Positions 43,141 through 53,229 are shown, numbered from the stretch's first letter. The stretch is DNA of 64,000 bases from an uncultured Rikenellaceae bacterium (GCA_946486375.1 CAMLTW010000004.1:221391-285390), one strand, 5' to 3'. The notes: generated by a model from the sequence alone, not told the origin. Numbers and translations: made by a program.

Positions 43141-44361
43141 CTATCCCTGCGCCCACAGCCGGGCCAGGTTGACGATCACCCGCACGGCCTTTTCCATCGT
43201 GTCCAGGGAACAGTATTCGTATTTGCCGTGAAAATTCATCCCGCCGGTAAACAGGTTCGGGCAGGGCAACCCCATGTAGGAAAGCCGCGCTCCGTCGGTT
43301 CCGCCCCGGATCGGCCGGACGAGGGGTTCCACGCCCGCTTCTTTCATCGCCTCGACGGCCTTGTCGATCACCTCCGGATAAGGCTCCACCTGCTCCCGCA
43401 TGTTGTAATACTGGTCCTTCAGCGTCAGGGTCACGACCCCGGCCCCGTATTTCCGGTTCATGAGCGCCGCCGCATCGGTCAGGAAGCCTTTCTTTTCCTC
43501 GAAAGCCGCCCGCGAATGATCCCGGACGATGTATTCCATCGACGCCCGTTCCACCGTCCCTTCGACGGCGGTCAGATGATAGAACCCTTCGTACCCTTCC
43601 GTATGCTCCGGACGCTGACAGGCCGGCAACAGGCCGTGCAGGTCATGAAGCACCTGCAAGGCGTTCACCATCTTGCCCTTCGCATATCCCGGATGGATAT
43701 TGCTTCCCTGCACGTCGATCCGGGCGGAGGCGGCGTTGAAATTTTCATATTCGATCTCTCCCTCGAAACCGCCGTCCATCGTGTAAGCGAACCTGGCGCC
43801 GAACTTATCCACGTCGAAAAAGTCCACCCCCCGGCCGATTTCCTCATCCGGCGTGAAACCGATCCGGATTTTGCCGTGCGGAATGTCCGGATGATCGAGC
43901 AGGTATTGAACGGCAGTCATGATTTCGGCGATTCCCGCCTTGTCGTCGGCTCCGAGCAAAGTCGTGCCGTCGGTTGTAATCAGGGTGTTCCCCTTGTAGA
44001 ACGACAGTTCGGGAAAATCGGCCACGCGCATCACGAGGCTGTCGTTCAGGCGAATGTCCCCGCCGTCGTAGTTTTCGATGATCCGGGGCCGGATGCCGGC
44101 TCCGCTCATGTCGGGGCTGGTGTCCACGTGGGAAACGAATCCGATCACGGGCCGGTCTTCATATCCCGGCGTGGCGGGAAGCGTTCCCGTCGCGTAACCG
44201 TTCGGGTCGATTTCCACTTCGGACAGCCCCATTTCGACCATCTGTTCCACCAGCAGGTTCAGCAGGGCGAGCTGTTTGACCGTGGAAGGAAAGGTTTCGC
44301 TCCGGGGATCGCTTTGGGTGTCGTATCCGACGTATTGCAAAAAACGTTCTTTGAGTGTCAT
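43141..44361 (-). CDS. pepT: Peptidase T (tripeptide aminopeptidase)
   Basis: 406 residues from the ATG at 44361, which gives the exact family N-terminus (LKERFLQYVGYDTQSDP). It is an M20 zinc peptidase. The metal and catalytic residues are in VSHVDTSPD, LLGADDKAGI, FTPDEEIGRG and the late GGTDGARLS. It removes N-terminal residues from tripeptides in the cytoplasm. The oligopeptide transporter gene lies 100 bases upstream on the same strand, so the pair would import and digest peptides, a sensible arrangement for a gut amino-acid fermenter. Confidence 0.95.
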   Translation of the reverse strand: MTLKERFLQYVGYDTQSDPRSETFPSTVKQLALLNLLVEQMVEMGLSEVEIDPNGYATGTLPATPGYEDRPVIGFVSHVDTSPDMSGAGIRPRIIENYDGGDIRLNDSLVMRVADFPELSFYKGNTLITTDGTTLLGADDKAGIAEIMTAVQYLLDHPDIPHGKIRIGFTPDEEIGRGVDFFDVDKFGARFAYTMDGGFEGEIEYENFNAASARIDVQGSNIHPGYAKGKMVNALQVLHDLHGLLPACQRPEHTEGYEGFYHLTAVEGTVERASMEYIVRDHSRAAFEEKKGFLTDAAALMNRKYGAGVVTLTLKDQYYNMREQVEPYPEVIDKAVEAMKEAGVEPLVRPIRGGTDGARLSYMGLPCPNLFTGGMNFHGKYEYCSLDTMEKAVRVIVNLARLWAQG

Positions 44362-44462
44362 GGCTCCTATGTTTGATTTATACACAACCGTTATCATCTT
44401 CTTTACCGCGCTTCCGCCTCCCGGAAAGAGAAAGGCTCCGGGCCGGCCGGTTCACCGTCCGG

Positions 44463-46445
44463 TCAGGCATCCTCTCGTCTGGCCCGCAGCGAATCGAAAA
44501 TGAAATAGGCGATAATCGCGCCGTACATGCCGATGCCCAACCATTCGGCCCCTGCGGTCGCATGCCAGCGGGCGGCGAACCAGTCGGCGCCGAAATACCT
44601 GATGAGGGTGCTCACCACGCCCATCAGCGCGCCTCCGGCGATGAATCCCGACGCAATCAGCGTTCCGCGTTCGCGCCGGGCCTTGTTTTTCGCCTCGTCC
44701 CGGCTCCGGGTGGAAACAAGCCAGCTGACGATACCCCCGACCAGCAGCGGCGTATTGAGTTCCAGCGGGATGAACATCCCCAGGGCGAAGGCCAGCGCGG
44801 GCACCCCGATCATCGTCAGGATCAGCGCCAGCGCGGCCCCGGCGAAGTAAAGCATCCACGGTGTGGCGCCTCCTCCCATCAAAGGCCGGATCACCGCCGC
44901 CATGGCCTTGGCCTGCGGAGCGGGCAGCGCGTCCTCACCCACGAAACCGTAGGTTTTGTTCAGCAGGATCATCACCCCGGCCACCGTAGCGGCGGCCACC
45001 GCCGTGCCGAGGAATTTCCAGCCTTCCTGTTTGGCCGGCGTCGAGCCTGCCCAGTACCCGATCTTGAGATCGGAAACAAAGCCTCCGGCCATGGCCAAAG
45101 CCGTGCAGACTACGCCGCCGATCAGCATGGCCGCCATCATGCCGCCCGTGCCGCTCAGCCCGACGGACACCAGCACCAGCGAACTCAGGATCAGCGTCAT
45201 GAGCGTCATTCCCGACACAGGGTTCGATCCCACGATGGCGATGGCGTTGGCCGCCACGGTCGTAAAGAGAAACGAAATCACGAAAACGATCAGTATCGCC
45301 GCCAGCGTGTGGAACCAGTTGTGCAGCACGCCGAACTGAAAGAACAGGAAAACGGTGAAAAGCACGGCGATCAGCGCAGTCAGGATGAATTTCATCGACA
45401 AATCCCGTTGCGTCCGCAGGGTCTTTCCCTCCCCGCTCCTCTTTCCCGCGAGTTCGCTGACGGCCAGACCGAGCGCCTGACGGATGATTTTCGAGGAACG
45501 GATGATGCCGACCACACCGGCCATGGCGATGCCGCTGATCCCGATGTGCTGGGCATAATGCCGGAAAATCTCTTCCGGGGACATGTTCCCGAGCAGGGCC
45601 GTCACGCCTTCGCCCACCGGAACGGTCTGCCCGGCGGCGAAATAACTGATGAACGGAATCAGGACGAACCAGACGGTGAAAGACCCGGCGCAAATGATGG
45701 CCGCATACTTCAGCCCCACGATGTATCCCAGCCCCAGCACCGAAGCCTCCGTGTTGATCTTGAACACCAGCTTATAGCGGTCGGCCAGCGCCGCACCCCA
45801 GCCGACGACTTTCGTGGAGATTTCGCCCGCCCACCAGCCGAACGTGGAGATGATGAAATCGTAAAGCCCTCCGAGCAGACCGCTCACGGCCAGCAATTTG
45901 GCCTGATTCCCTTTCTTTTCGCCCGAAATCAGCACTTCGGTCGTCGCCGTGGCTTCCGGAAAGGGGAACTTCCCGTGCATGTCGCCGACGAAATATTTCC
46001 GGAACGGGATCAACAGCAGGATGCCCAGCAATCCCCCGAATAACGAGGAAAGAAAAATCTGGTAGAACTTCGCCTCCAGTCCCAAAATGTAAAGGGCCGG
46101 AAGCGTAAAAATGGCCCCTGCCACGACCACCCCGGAAGAAGCCCCGATGGACTGAATGATCACGTTCTGCCCCAGCATGTTCCGCTTACCGAGCAGATTG
46201 CCGACCCCCACCGCGATGATGGCGATGGGAATCGCGGCCTCGAACACCTGTCCCACCCGCAGGCCGAGATAGGCGGCCGCGGCCGAGAAGACGATCGTCA
46301 TGACGATTCCGAACACGACCGAATAAAAAGTGACCTCTTTGGGTTTGGCGGAAGGCGGCATCACGGGTTCGTAGCGCTCTCCCGGCTCCAGTTCCCGGTA
46401 CGCGTTTTCCGGCAGGGAAGTCTGTTGGCTCTTTTCCTGTTCCAT
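44463..46445 (-). CDS. OPT-family oligopeptide transporter
   Basis: 660 residues with about 16 hydrophobic segments. Family landmarks are the N-terminal EVTFYSVVFGIVMT, LGKRNMLGQNVIIQSIG, the loop FPFPEATATTEVLISGEK and the C-terminal GMFIPLELNTPLLVGG. OPT proteins are proton-coupled importers of tetra- and pentapeptides, and some members take up metal chelates. The peptidase T gene downstream supports peptide import here. It is the first gene of the likely operon OPT-pepT-TlpA-DUF4923. Confidence 0.93.
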   Translation of the reverse strand: MEQEKSQQTSLPENAYRELEPGERYEPVMPPSAKPKEVTFYSVVFGIVMTIVFSAAAAYLGLRVGQVFEAAIPIAIIAVGVGNLLGKRNMLGQNVIIQSIGASSGVVVAGAIFTLPALYILGLEAKFYQIFLSSLFGGLLGILLLIPFRKYFVGDMHGKFPFPEATATTEVLISGEKKGNQAKLLAVSGLLGGLYDFIISTFGWWAGEISTKVVGWGAALADRYKLVFKINTEASVLGLGYIVGLKYAAIICAGSFTVWFVLIPFISYFAAGQTVPVGEGVTALLGNMSPEEIFRHYAQHIGISGIAMAGVVGIIRSSKIIRQALGLAVSELAGKRSGEGKTLRTQRDLSMKFILTALIAVLFTVFLFFQFGVLHNWFHTLAAILIVFVISFLFTTVAANAIAIVGSNPVSGMTLMTLILSSLVLVSVGLSGTGGMMAAMLIGGVVCTALAMAGGFVSDLKIGYWAGSTPAKQEGWKFLGTAVAAATVAGVMILLNKTYGFVGEDALPAPQAKAMAAVIRPLMGGGATPWMLYFAGAALALILTMIGVPALAFALGMFIPLELNTPLLVGGIVSWLVSTRSRDEAKNKARRERGTLIASGFIAGGALMGVVSTLIRYFGADWFAARWHATAGAEWLGIGMYGAIIAYFIFDSLRARREDA

Positions 46446-46824
46446 GGTTTCTCAAAAGTTCGATGTTAGCACCTTCCAAAGGTAGCCGTTTTCCGATGGA
46501 TTTGCAATGCCCCGCTGCGGAAAACCGGTTCCGAACGAACGACACGGGAAAAACGTTTTCGCCCGGCGACCGCATCCGTCCGGGCAACGGTGCCGGCCAT
46601 AAGAAACCCCGCCGCCCCGGACCGAAAAGCGTTCGGGGCCAACTTCCGCTTCCGGAAAAACACGGAAATCGCCCCGTTTTTTCTAATTTTCGTACAACTC
46701 GCCGTTTCGGAGCGCCCGAAATTCCGGTTTGTCACAAAATTTGCAGCCCGTTCCCCCGGATATGCCGGGCCGGATATCCGTTTAAAACCGTTTTCGGATT
46801 CACACGACAAAACCATCCTGCGGA
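46446..46824. other. Divergent intergenic region between the OPT and trehalose genes
   Basis: No gene is seen. It should contain both promoters, but only imperfect -7 boxes are visible (TAATTTTC near 46684 and AAAATTTG near 46736, plus strand), without -33 partners. Confidence 0.4.
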
Positions 46825-49005
46825 ATGGGTGCAAAACTTTTCATCATATCGAACAGACTCCCCGTGAAAGCCGTACGCACGGCGCTAGGGGTCGAATTCG
46901 TCCGGAGCGAAGGAGGACTCGCCACCGGACTTTCGTCCCTCAGCCTTCCCGTGGAACGGCACTGGATCGGGTGGCCCGGCATCCATCCCGGCAACGAGGA
47001 CGAAAAGGCGCGCATGACCGTTTACCTCGAAAACATGAATTTCCATCCGGTCTACCTGACGCCCCGCCAAATCCAGGACTACTACGAAGGATACAGCAAC
47101 AGCACGCTCTGGCCCCTGTGTCACTATTTTTTCTCCTACATCCGTTACGAAAACCAGCACTGGGACGCTTACCGGGAAGTGAACCGGCTGTTCGGGGAAG
47201 CGGCGGCGCAGCTCATCGGCCCGGACGACATCGTATGGGTGCAGGACTACCACCTGATGCTCCTGCCCGCATTGCTGCGCCGAAGCCATCCCGATGTCAG
47301 CGTCGGCTATTTCCACCACATTCCGTTTCCCTCCTACGAGCTTTTCCGGGTGCTTCCGGAACGCGAACAAATCCTCCGCGGACTGCTGGGGGCCGACCTC
47401 ATCGGATTCCACACCCCCACCTACATGCAGCATTTCACCAACAGCGTCTCCCGCGTCCTCGACATCGAATTCGGCCTCGACGAAACGCAGCTGACCGACC
47501 GGGTGGTGCACACCGACGCCTATCCCATGGGCATCAACTACGCCCTTTACCACGACGCTCCCCTGAAGCCTACCGTGCGCCGCCACATCCGGGCGCTTCG
47601 GAACACGTTCGGGGCAAACCGGCTGATGCTTTCCGTGGACAGGCTCGACTACAGCAAGGGAATCCTGCACCGGCTCCGGGGCTTCACGCTTTTTCTGGAA
47701 ACCCATCCGGAATACCGGGAAAAGGTTTCTCTGGTCATGATCATCGTCCCTTCCCGCGACAAGGTGGAGCGATACGCCAGCCTCAAAGCCCGAATCGACG
47801 AGGCCATCGGAGCGGTCAACGGGGCCTACTCCACGATGAACTGGCATCCGGTGTATTACTTCTACCACAGCTTCCGGTTCGAAGAACTGACGGCCATGTA
47901 CCACATCGCCGACGCCGCCCTGATCACGCCGCTGCGGGACGGAATGAATCTGGTAGCCAAAGAATATGTGGCCGCCAAACGCGACACGCCGGGCACCCTC
48001 ATCCTGAGCGAGATGGCGGGAGCCTCCCTGGAACTGAAAGACGCCGTCATCGTGAATCCGAACGATCCGGAACAGATCGCGGAAGCCATCTTCACCGCCC
48101 TGGAAATGCCCCGGGAAGAACAGCTTCAGCGCCTTCGCTCGATGCAAAGCGTCGTCTCGGTGCAAACCGTTCACAAATGGGCCTCGGACTTCGTGCAGGA
48201 ACTCGAACACATCCACCGCAAAAACGGCCGGCTGCACGAAAAAATCCTCCGGACGGAATCCCTTTCGGACATCCGGGAACGATACCGGAAAGCGGCGCAC
48301 CGCCTGCTGGTGTTCGACTACGACGGGACGCTGGTGCCCTTCCGCCGGCATCCGCAGGACGCAAAGCCTACGCCCGCGCTGGTGGAACTGTTGCGCCGCT
48401 ACACGGAAATACCGTCCAACCGGGTAGTCATCAGCAGCGGCCGCGATCCGGCCACCCTCGAAGGGTGGTTCGGCTTCCTGCCGCTCGGACTGGCTGCGGA
48501 GCACGGAGCTTTTTACAAGGAAGAAGGCCGGTGGCATGAAAACGTTCCCGCCCAGGTATGGGACCCGGAGATCTTGTCCCTGCTGCGGAAAATCACGGAC
48601 AAAACGCCGGGTTCCTTTCTGGAAACCAAGCGGACGGCGCTGGTATGGCATTATCGCAACGTCGATCCCGAACTGGCCCTGCTGCGCGAAGAACAACTCA
48701 TCACGCTCCTTTCGGAACCCTGCGCCCGCTGCGGACTGCGGATCATGCCGGGAAACAAGATCGTGGAGGTCAAAAGCGCCGTTTACAGCAAAGGATCGGA
48801 AATCCAGCGTCTGCTGGCGGAAAGCCGGTACGACTTCATGCTGGCGCTGGGAGACGACGTGACGGACGAAGACATGTTCCGGGCGCTCCCCCCGGAAGCC
48901 GTAACGGTCAAAATCGGCGCGCTTTCCAAAACGGCCCGCTACAACCTCCCGCGTCAGGCCGAAACCCTCCCCTTCCTGAAGGAGCTTCTCGCCGTGAAAG
49001 AGTAA
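46825..49005 (+). CDS. Bifunctional trehalose-6-phosphate synthase/phosphatase (OtsA-OtsB fusion)
   Basis: 726 residues. The N-terminal GT20 glycosyltransferase (about 1-465) shows FIISNRLPV, WVQDYHLMLLP, FFHH-type HHIPFPSYELFR, VDRLDYSKGI and PLRDGMNLVAKEY. The C-terminal HAD phosphatase (about 485-725) has the nucleophile motif FDYDGTLVP, VVISSGRDP and ALGDDVTDEDMF. It makes trehalose from UDP-glucose and glucose-6-phosphate in two steps in the cytoplasm, for osmotic and stress protection. Fusions of this kind are common in Bacteroidetes. It stands alone. Confidence 0.95.
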   Translation: MGAKLFIISNRLPVKAVRTALGVEFVRSEGGLATGLSSLSLPVERHWIGWPGIHPGNEDEKARMTVYLENMNFHPVYLTPRQIQDYYEGYSNSTLWPLCHYFFSYIRYENQHWDAYREVNRLFGEAAAQLIGPDDIVWVQDYHLMLLPALLRRSHPDVSVGYFHHIPFPSYELFRVLPEREQILRGLLGADLIGFHTPTYMQHFTNSVSRVLDIEFGLDETQLTDRVVHTDAYPMGINYALYHDAPLKPTVRRHIRALRNTFGANRLMLSVDRLDYSKGILHRLRGFTLFLETHPEYREKVSLVMIIVPSRDKVERYASLKARIDEAIGAVNGAYSTMNWHPVYYFYHSFRFEELTAMYHIADAALITPLRDGMNLVAKEYVAAKRDTPGTLILSEMAGASLELKDAVIVNPNDPEQIAEAIFTALEMPREEQLQRLRSMQSVVSVQTVHKWASDFVQELEHIHRKNGRLHEKILRTESLSDIRERYRKAAHRLLVFDYDGTLVPFRRHPQDAKPTPALVELLRRYTEIPSNRVVISSGRDPATLEGWFGFLPLGLAAEHGAFYKEEGRWHENVPAQVWDPEILSLLRKITDKTPGSFLETKRTALVWHYRNVDPELALLREEQLITLLSEPCARCGLRIMPGNKIVEVKSAVYSKGSEIQRLLAESRYDFMLALGDDVTDEDMFRALPPEAVTVKIGALSKTARYNLPRQAETLPFLKELLAVKE

Positions 49006-49023
49006 CGTCCGGGGATTCTTTCG

Positions 49024-50175
49024 CTATCTTCCGCCCGCACGATCCGGATCGCGCCGGAACCGGAGGGTCGCTTTCACCGGGTTGTGATCCGACCAGGGCA
49101 CGTCGGGGCTTTCGTAATCCAGCGTCTCCAGCTCTTCGGAATGGAGAATGTAGTCGATCCGCAGGATGCGGTACAGCCCTTTGTACGTATAGCCGAACCC
49201 GTTCCCCTTTTCCTCGAAGGCATCCCGATAGTTCCCCCGCACCTTCCGGTACACGTAAGAGCCGGGCGTATCGTTGAAGTCCCCGCACACGATGGTGGGG
49301 ACGTTCCGCGAAGCGATCAGCCGGGCCATGCTGTCCGCCTGGATCGCCCGCTTCAGGAATCCTTTGCGGAGGCGTCCCGCGATCCGGCGGATTTCGTCGC
49401 TCTTGTTTTCCGACCGGGAAAAATTGTGGTAATCCAGAAAGGCCACGTTGCCCCGATCCACATAGGTGGTCTCCAGATGGTTCGCCACGATCCGGAGCGT
49501 ATCCGTCTTCCCTGCCAGCACTTCAGCGTACACCGCTCCGTTGGAACTCCCCTCGAACCGGATCTCTCCGCTGGAAAGGATGGGGAACTTGCTGTACAGG
49601 GCTACGCCGAGAATTCCCCGTTCTCCGCTGCCGACGGTGTAATTGATGCGGCGATGGGGCCACTTTTCCAACATCCGGTCGATTTCTTCCTGCGGATGCT
49701 GCGGAGTGGACTGGTATTCCTGAAAACAAACGATATCGGGGTCGGCCTCCCGGACGAATTCCAGAATCTCCGGAGCGGTGGAACGGCTCCGTTGCATTTC
49801 CGGATCGTAAGCCACGAACCCTTCCACATTGAAAGTCAAAATTTTCAGCAGATCGGCCTTCGGAATTTCGGCGTAGGACTTGCTCACCGAAAACCGGTAA
49901 AAATTCGATACGGTTCCGATCCCCAACAGGAAGACCGCCGCACAGACGAAAAAGAAGCGTTTCCACCGAACCGCCCAGTAAAGCATGAAAATCAGATTCG
50001 CCAGATACAGCAGCGGCTCGATCAGTCCGAAATAGGCCACCAGCCACCACCGGTTCGGATCGACATAGGGAGCCAGGTAGGAAAGCAGCAACGCACCCGC
50101 CGCACCCGCGGACAGGATGCCCGCGACCAGATCGATGATCCGCATCACCAAACCGCTTTTCGCCTTCGCCGCCAT
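49024..50175 (-). CDS. Membrane-anchored endonuclease/exonuclease/phosphatase family protein
   Basis: 383 residues. Three hydrophobic segments in the first 95 residues anchor an EEP domain (about 110-370). Catalytic motifs are ILTFNVEG, DIVCFQEYQS, NHLETTYVD, CGDFNDTPGS and WSDHNPV. The fold cuts phosphodiesters in DNA, RNA, lipids or nucleotides, so the substrate cannot be assigned, and the anchor places the domain outside the inner membrane. It follows the rhomboid gene by 15 bases at the end of the mutL operon, an order often seen in Bacteroidales. Confidence 0.88.
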   Translation of the reverse strand: MAAKAKSGLVMRIIDLVAGILSAGAAGALLLSYLAPYVDPNRWWLVAYFGLIEPLLYLANLIFMLYWAVRWKRFFFVCAAVFLLGIGTVSNFYRFSVSKSYAEIPKADLLKILTFNVEGFVAYDPEMQRSRSTAPEILEFVREADPDIVCFQEYQSTPQHPQEEIDRMLEKWPHRRINYTVGSGERGILGVALYSKFPILSSGEIRFEGSSNGAVYAEVLAGKTDTLRIVANHLETTYVDRGNVAFLDYHNFSRSENKSDEIRRIAGRLRKGFLKRAIQADSMARLIASRNVPTIVCGDFNDTPGSYVYRKVRGNYRDAFEEKGNGFGYTYKGLYRILRIDYILHSEELETLDYESPDVPWSDHNPVKATLRFRRDPDRAGGR

Positions 50176-50190
50176 TCCCCGTCCGGTAAA

Positions 50191-50871
50191 CTAATAGTAA
50201 ATCTTTCCTTTGGCCTTCCAGTAGCGCAACAGCAGAAACGCCCAGATCATCCCGCCCACATGGGCGAAATGGGCCACATTGTCGCTCACCGCAAAGCCCA
50301 TGGCCAGTTCGATCACCATGAAGATGATGACGAAATATTTCGCCTTCATCGGGATGGGAGGAAACAACAGCACGAGCACCTCATTGGGATGTATCATCCC
50401 GTAAGCCAGCAGCACTCCGTAAACGGCCCCCGAAGCCCCCAGCGTGGGTACGTTGATCAGGGGGGCCAGGTAAGCGTTCGCCACCGCCGGATTCCCGATC
50501 AGGTGGCGGTAATAGCCGATTTCTGCCCAGTTGGCCAGCGAATAAAGGATCGCCGCACCGATCCCTGTCACCACGTAAAAGGTCAGGAACCGCTTGCTTC
50601 CCATGTCGTACTCCAGGTACCGTCCGAACATCCAAAGGGAAAACATGTTGAAGAACAGGTGGGAAAAACTCCCGTGCAGGAACATGTGCGTCACCAGCTG
50701 GTAGGGCTGGAAGTAATCCGACTCCCAGAAGTAAAGAGCCAGCTTGTGGGTCAGCAGGTTTCCCAGGCCGTCGGGCAGCATCGTCTGCGCCAGAAAAACC
50801 AGCGCGTTGACGATAATGAGGTTTTTCACCACGGGAGGGGTATGCAACATTCCGTTGCCAAAATTTATCAT
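50191..50871 (-). CDS. Rhomboid-family intramembrane serine protease
   Basis: 226 residues with six or so membrane helices. The catalytic pair is Ser147 in GASGAVYG and His in NVAHFAHVGGM near residue 200, and the helix-2 motif HMFLHGSFSHLFFNM supplies the oxyanion residues. Rhomboids cleave membrane proteins within or near the bilayer; the substrate is unknown. Its start codon overlaps the mutL stop by 4 bases, which implies translational coupling. Confidence 0.93.
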   Translation of the reverse strand: MINFGNGMLHTPPVVKNLIIVNALVFLAQTMLPDGLGNLLTHKLALYFWESDYFQPYQLVTHMFLHGSFSHLFFNMFSLWMFGRYLEYDMGSKRFLTFYVVTGIGAAILYSLANWAEIGYYRHLIGNPAVANAYLAPLINVPTLGASGAVYGVLLAYGMIHPNEVLVLLFPPIPMKAKYFVIIFMVIELAMGFAVSDNVAHFAHVGGMIWAFLLLRYWKAKGKIYY

Positions 50872-52895
50872 CTCGGTTTTAATTTTTTCATGATTTCTTC
50901 CGGCGTCAGCACCAGCATGGTGGGACGCCCGTCCGGAGTATAGGCCGGTTCGTCGCAGGCCAGCAGCGATCCTGCGATCTCCCGAATTTCTTCATCGAAA
51001 AGCGCCCGCGGACGGTTCAGCGCGCAGCTGCGGGCCAGCGCCGCCGCCAGCCGCTGCCGCCTTCCGGCGGCCGTCGCCTTTCCTTCCGCTTTCAAATCGT
51101 GCAACAGGGAATCGACTATTTTCGGAGCCGGCACCGCTTCCAGATCGGTCGGAATTCCCTTCAGCACGACGCTTCCCTCGCCCTCCCGCTGCAGGTCGAA
51201 GCCCATCCGCAACAGGTCTTCTCCCGCCTCCGTCAGCAGGTGCAGGTCGGCCGGGGAAACGGCCACCGGTTCGGGAAACAGTTCCTGTTGATTGACCGAA
51301 AAAGCGGGGCCGTCCTGACGCAGGAACCGTTCATACAATATCCTCCGATGGGCGCGGCACAGGTCGATCACCAGCAACTTTCCCCCTTCCGACACCGCCG
51401 CGTACCGGTCGGAAATCCGCAGGAACGCCAACGGTTCCCCCATGCCGCTCTCGATCTCCAGCGCAGCCTGTTCCTCTCCCCCTTCACAGGCGGATTCGAT
51501 CTCGCTGAACGCCTCCCCGGTTCCGCCGTCTTCCCTGGCATCGAAACCGCCCAAAACGAATTCCTCCGCCTCTTCGTCCGCAGAAACTTCGCTGATGAAA
51601 TCCCGGAAGGTGTCCCCCTTGGCGGTGGTTTTGTCGAAAGAATCGTAATCGTCCTTGTAAAGCGCCTCCCACCCTTCGGGCACCCCGTCGGTGGAATAGG
51701 TCATGTGCCGCAGCAGACCGCCACCGCGCGATCCCGAATGCGGCTTGCGGCCCCCCGCGGGAAACGGGTTTACCCCTTCCGACCCGGTTTCAAAAGGATT
51801 GAATTCCGGATTGAGGGAAGAAACCGGTTCCTTCACCGGCCCCTCCTCCCGGTAAACCGGAATGTCGATCGGCGCCTCGTTGTCGAAATCGAGCATCGGC
51901 ACCGCTCCGAATTTTCCGAGCGACTCCCGCACGGCGGCATTCACGATCTGCCACACGGCCTGTTCGTCCTCGAACTTGATTTCGGTCTTGGAAGGATGGA
52001 TGTTCACGTCGATCCGCGAAGGGTCCACCGTCATATACAGGAAATAAGAAGGCTGCACGTCGCTCTGAATCAGTTTCTCGTAAGCCAGCATCACCGCCTT
52101 GTGGAAATACGGACTTCGGAAATAGCGGTTGTTCACGAAAAGAAACTGTTCGCTGCCGCTCTTTTTGGCCGATTGGGGACTGCCGACGAACCCCTCGATG
52201 GAAATGATGGATGTATTCACCGACAGTTCCAGCAGGGAGGCGTTGATGTGTTTCCCCATCAGGTTCACGATCCGCTGCCGGCGGTTGCTGGACGGCAGAT
52301 TGTACAGGCAGGTGTCGTTGTTGCAGAGTTTCATTTCCACCTGCGGGTTGCAAAGGGACATCCGCTGGAACTCGGCGATGATGTGTTTGGTTTCCACCGA
52401 GTTGCTCTTGAGGAATTTCCGCCGGGCGGGTATGTTGTAGAACAGGTTCTTCACGAGCATCTGCGTTCCGTAGGGGACGTTCGCCGCCGACCGGTCTTCC
52501 AGCTTTCCGCCGGTAAGCGTCACCCGCGTGCCCACTTCGTCTTCGGCGCGCCGCGAACGAAGCTCCACCTCCGACACGGAAGCGATCGACGGGAGCGCCT
52601 CTCCCCGGAATCCGAAGGTGGAAAGGGCATACAGATCGTCTGCCCGGGCGATCTTGGAGGTCGCGTGCCGTTCGAAGGCCAGCAGCGCGTCCTGCGGCGA
52701 CATGCCGCAGCCGTTGTCCACCACCTGAATCAGTTCGCGCCCTCCCTCCCGAATGTTCACGGTCACGGAAGTGCTCCCGGCGTCCACGGCGTTTTCCAGC
52801 AGTTCCTTCACGACGGAAGCGGGGCGCTGTACCACCTCGCCCGCCGCAATCTGGTTGGCCACCGAATCGGGCAACAGTTTGATCACGTCCGTCAT
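50868..52895 (-). CDS. mutL: DNA mismatch repair protein MutL
   Basis: 675 residues from the ATG at 52895, which begins the family N-terminus (TDVIKLLPDSVANQIAAGEV); an ATG three codons upstream is an alternative. The GHKL ATPase has NAVDAG, VDNGCGM and TFGFRGEALPS. The transducer domain and a flexible linker (about 330-460) follow, then a C-terminal dimerisation domain. The endonuclease metal motif DQHAxxExxxxE reads DLCRAHRRILYE here, so several ligands are lost. It couples MutS mismatch recognition to repair. It ends in a 4-base overlap with the rhomboid gene. Confidence 0.95.
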   Translation of the reverse strand: MTDVIKLLPDSVANQIAAGEVVQRPASVVKELLENAVDAGSTSVTVNIREGGRELIQVVDNGCGMSPQDALLAFERHATSKIARADDLYALSTFGFRGEALPSIASVSEVELRSRRAEDEVGTRVTLTGGKLEDRSAANVPYGTQMLVKNLFYNIPARRKFLKSNSVETKHIIAEFQRMSLCNPQVEMKLCNNDTCLYNLPSSNRRQRIVNLMGKHINASLLELSVNTSIISIEGFVGSPQSAKKSGSEQFLFVNNRYFRSPYFHKAVMLAYEKLIQSDVQPSYFLYMTVDPSRIDVNIHPSKTEIKFEDEQAVWQIVNAAVRESLGKFGAVPMLDFDNEAPIDIPVYREEGPVKEPVSSLNPEFNPFETGSEGVNPFPAGGRKPHSGSRGGGLLRHMTYSTDGVPEGWEALYKDDYDSFDKTTAKGDTFRDFISEVSADEEAEEFVLGGFDAREDGGTGEAFSEIESACEGGEEQAALEIESGMGEPLAFLRISDRYAAVSEGGKLLVIDLCRAHRRILYERFLRQDGPAFSVNQQELFPEPVAVSPADLHLLTEAGEDLLRMGFDLQREGEGSVVLKGIPTDLEAVPAPKIVDSLLHDLKAEGKATAAGRRQRLAAALARSCALNRPRALFDEEIREIAGSLLACDEPAYTPDGRPTMLVLTPEEIMKKLKPR

Positions 52896-52911
52896 TGTCC
52901 GCATCTTCCGT

Positions 52912-53229
52912 TTAACCGACCATCAGCCAGGTGGTTTTGAACAGGTACCAGAGCATGAACAGCAACAGGGCGAGCGCCAGCACGATGATCCACTGCCGAC
53001 GCCGCATTTTCCGCTCCCGCCGCTGCCGGTCGGCGACGATGCCGCGCCGCAGCCGCATGTCGCGGATGTACTGGCCCGGTTTATACTCCCCGTCTTTGGA
53101 CTCCTCGTACTTGTCCCCCAGCATCATGCGCTTGCGCTGTTCGAGTTCCTCCTTGTCAGGATCGTAATAACGGGGGCGGTATTGAAACTTCCGGGGCTGA
53201 CGGTTCCCGAAAAAAGAAAAGCCTAACAT
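52912..53229 (-). CDS. Small basic single-span membrane protein upstream of mutL
   Basis: 105 residues. The N-terminal 75 are very basic and hydrophilic (RPRYYDPDKEELEQRKRMM, RQRRERKMRRRQ), and a single C-terminal membrane helix follows (WIIVLALALLLFMLWYLF). It is a tail-anchored-like protein facing the cytoplasm by the positive-inside rule. Similar small proteins precede mutL in Bacteroidales, as far as I recall, and their function is unknown. The gap to mutL is 16 bases, so it heads the operon. Confidence 0.8.
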   Translation of the reverse strand: MLGFSFFGNRQPRKFQYRPRYYDPDKEELEQRKRMMLGDKYEESKDGEYKPGQYIRDMRLRRGIVADRQRRERKMRRRQWIIVLALALLLFMLWYLFKTTWLMVG

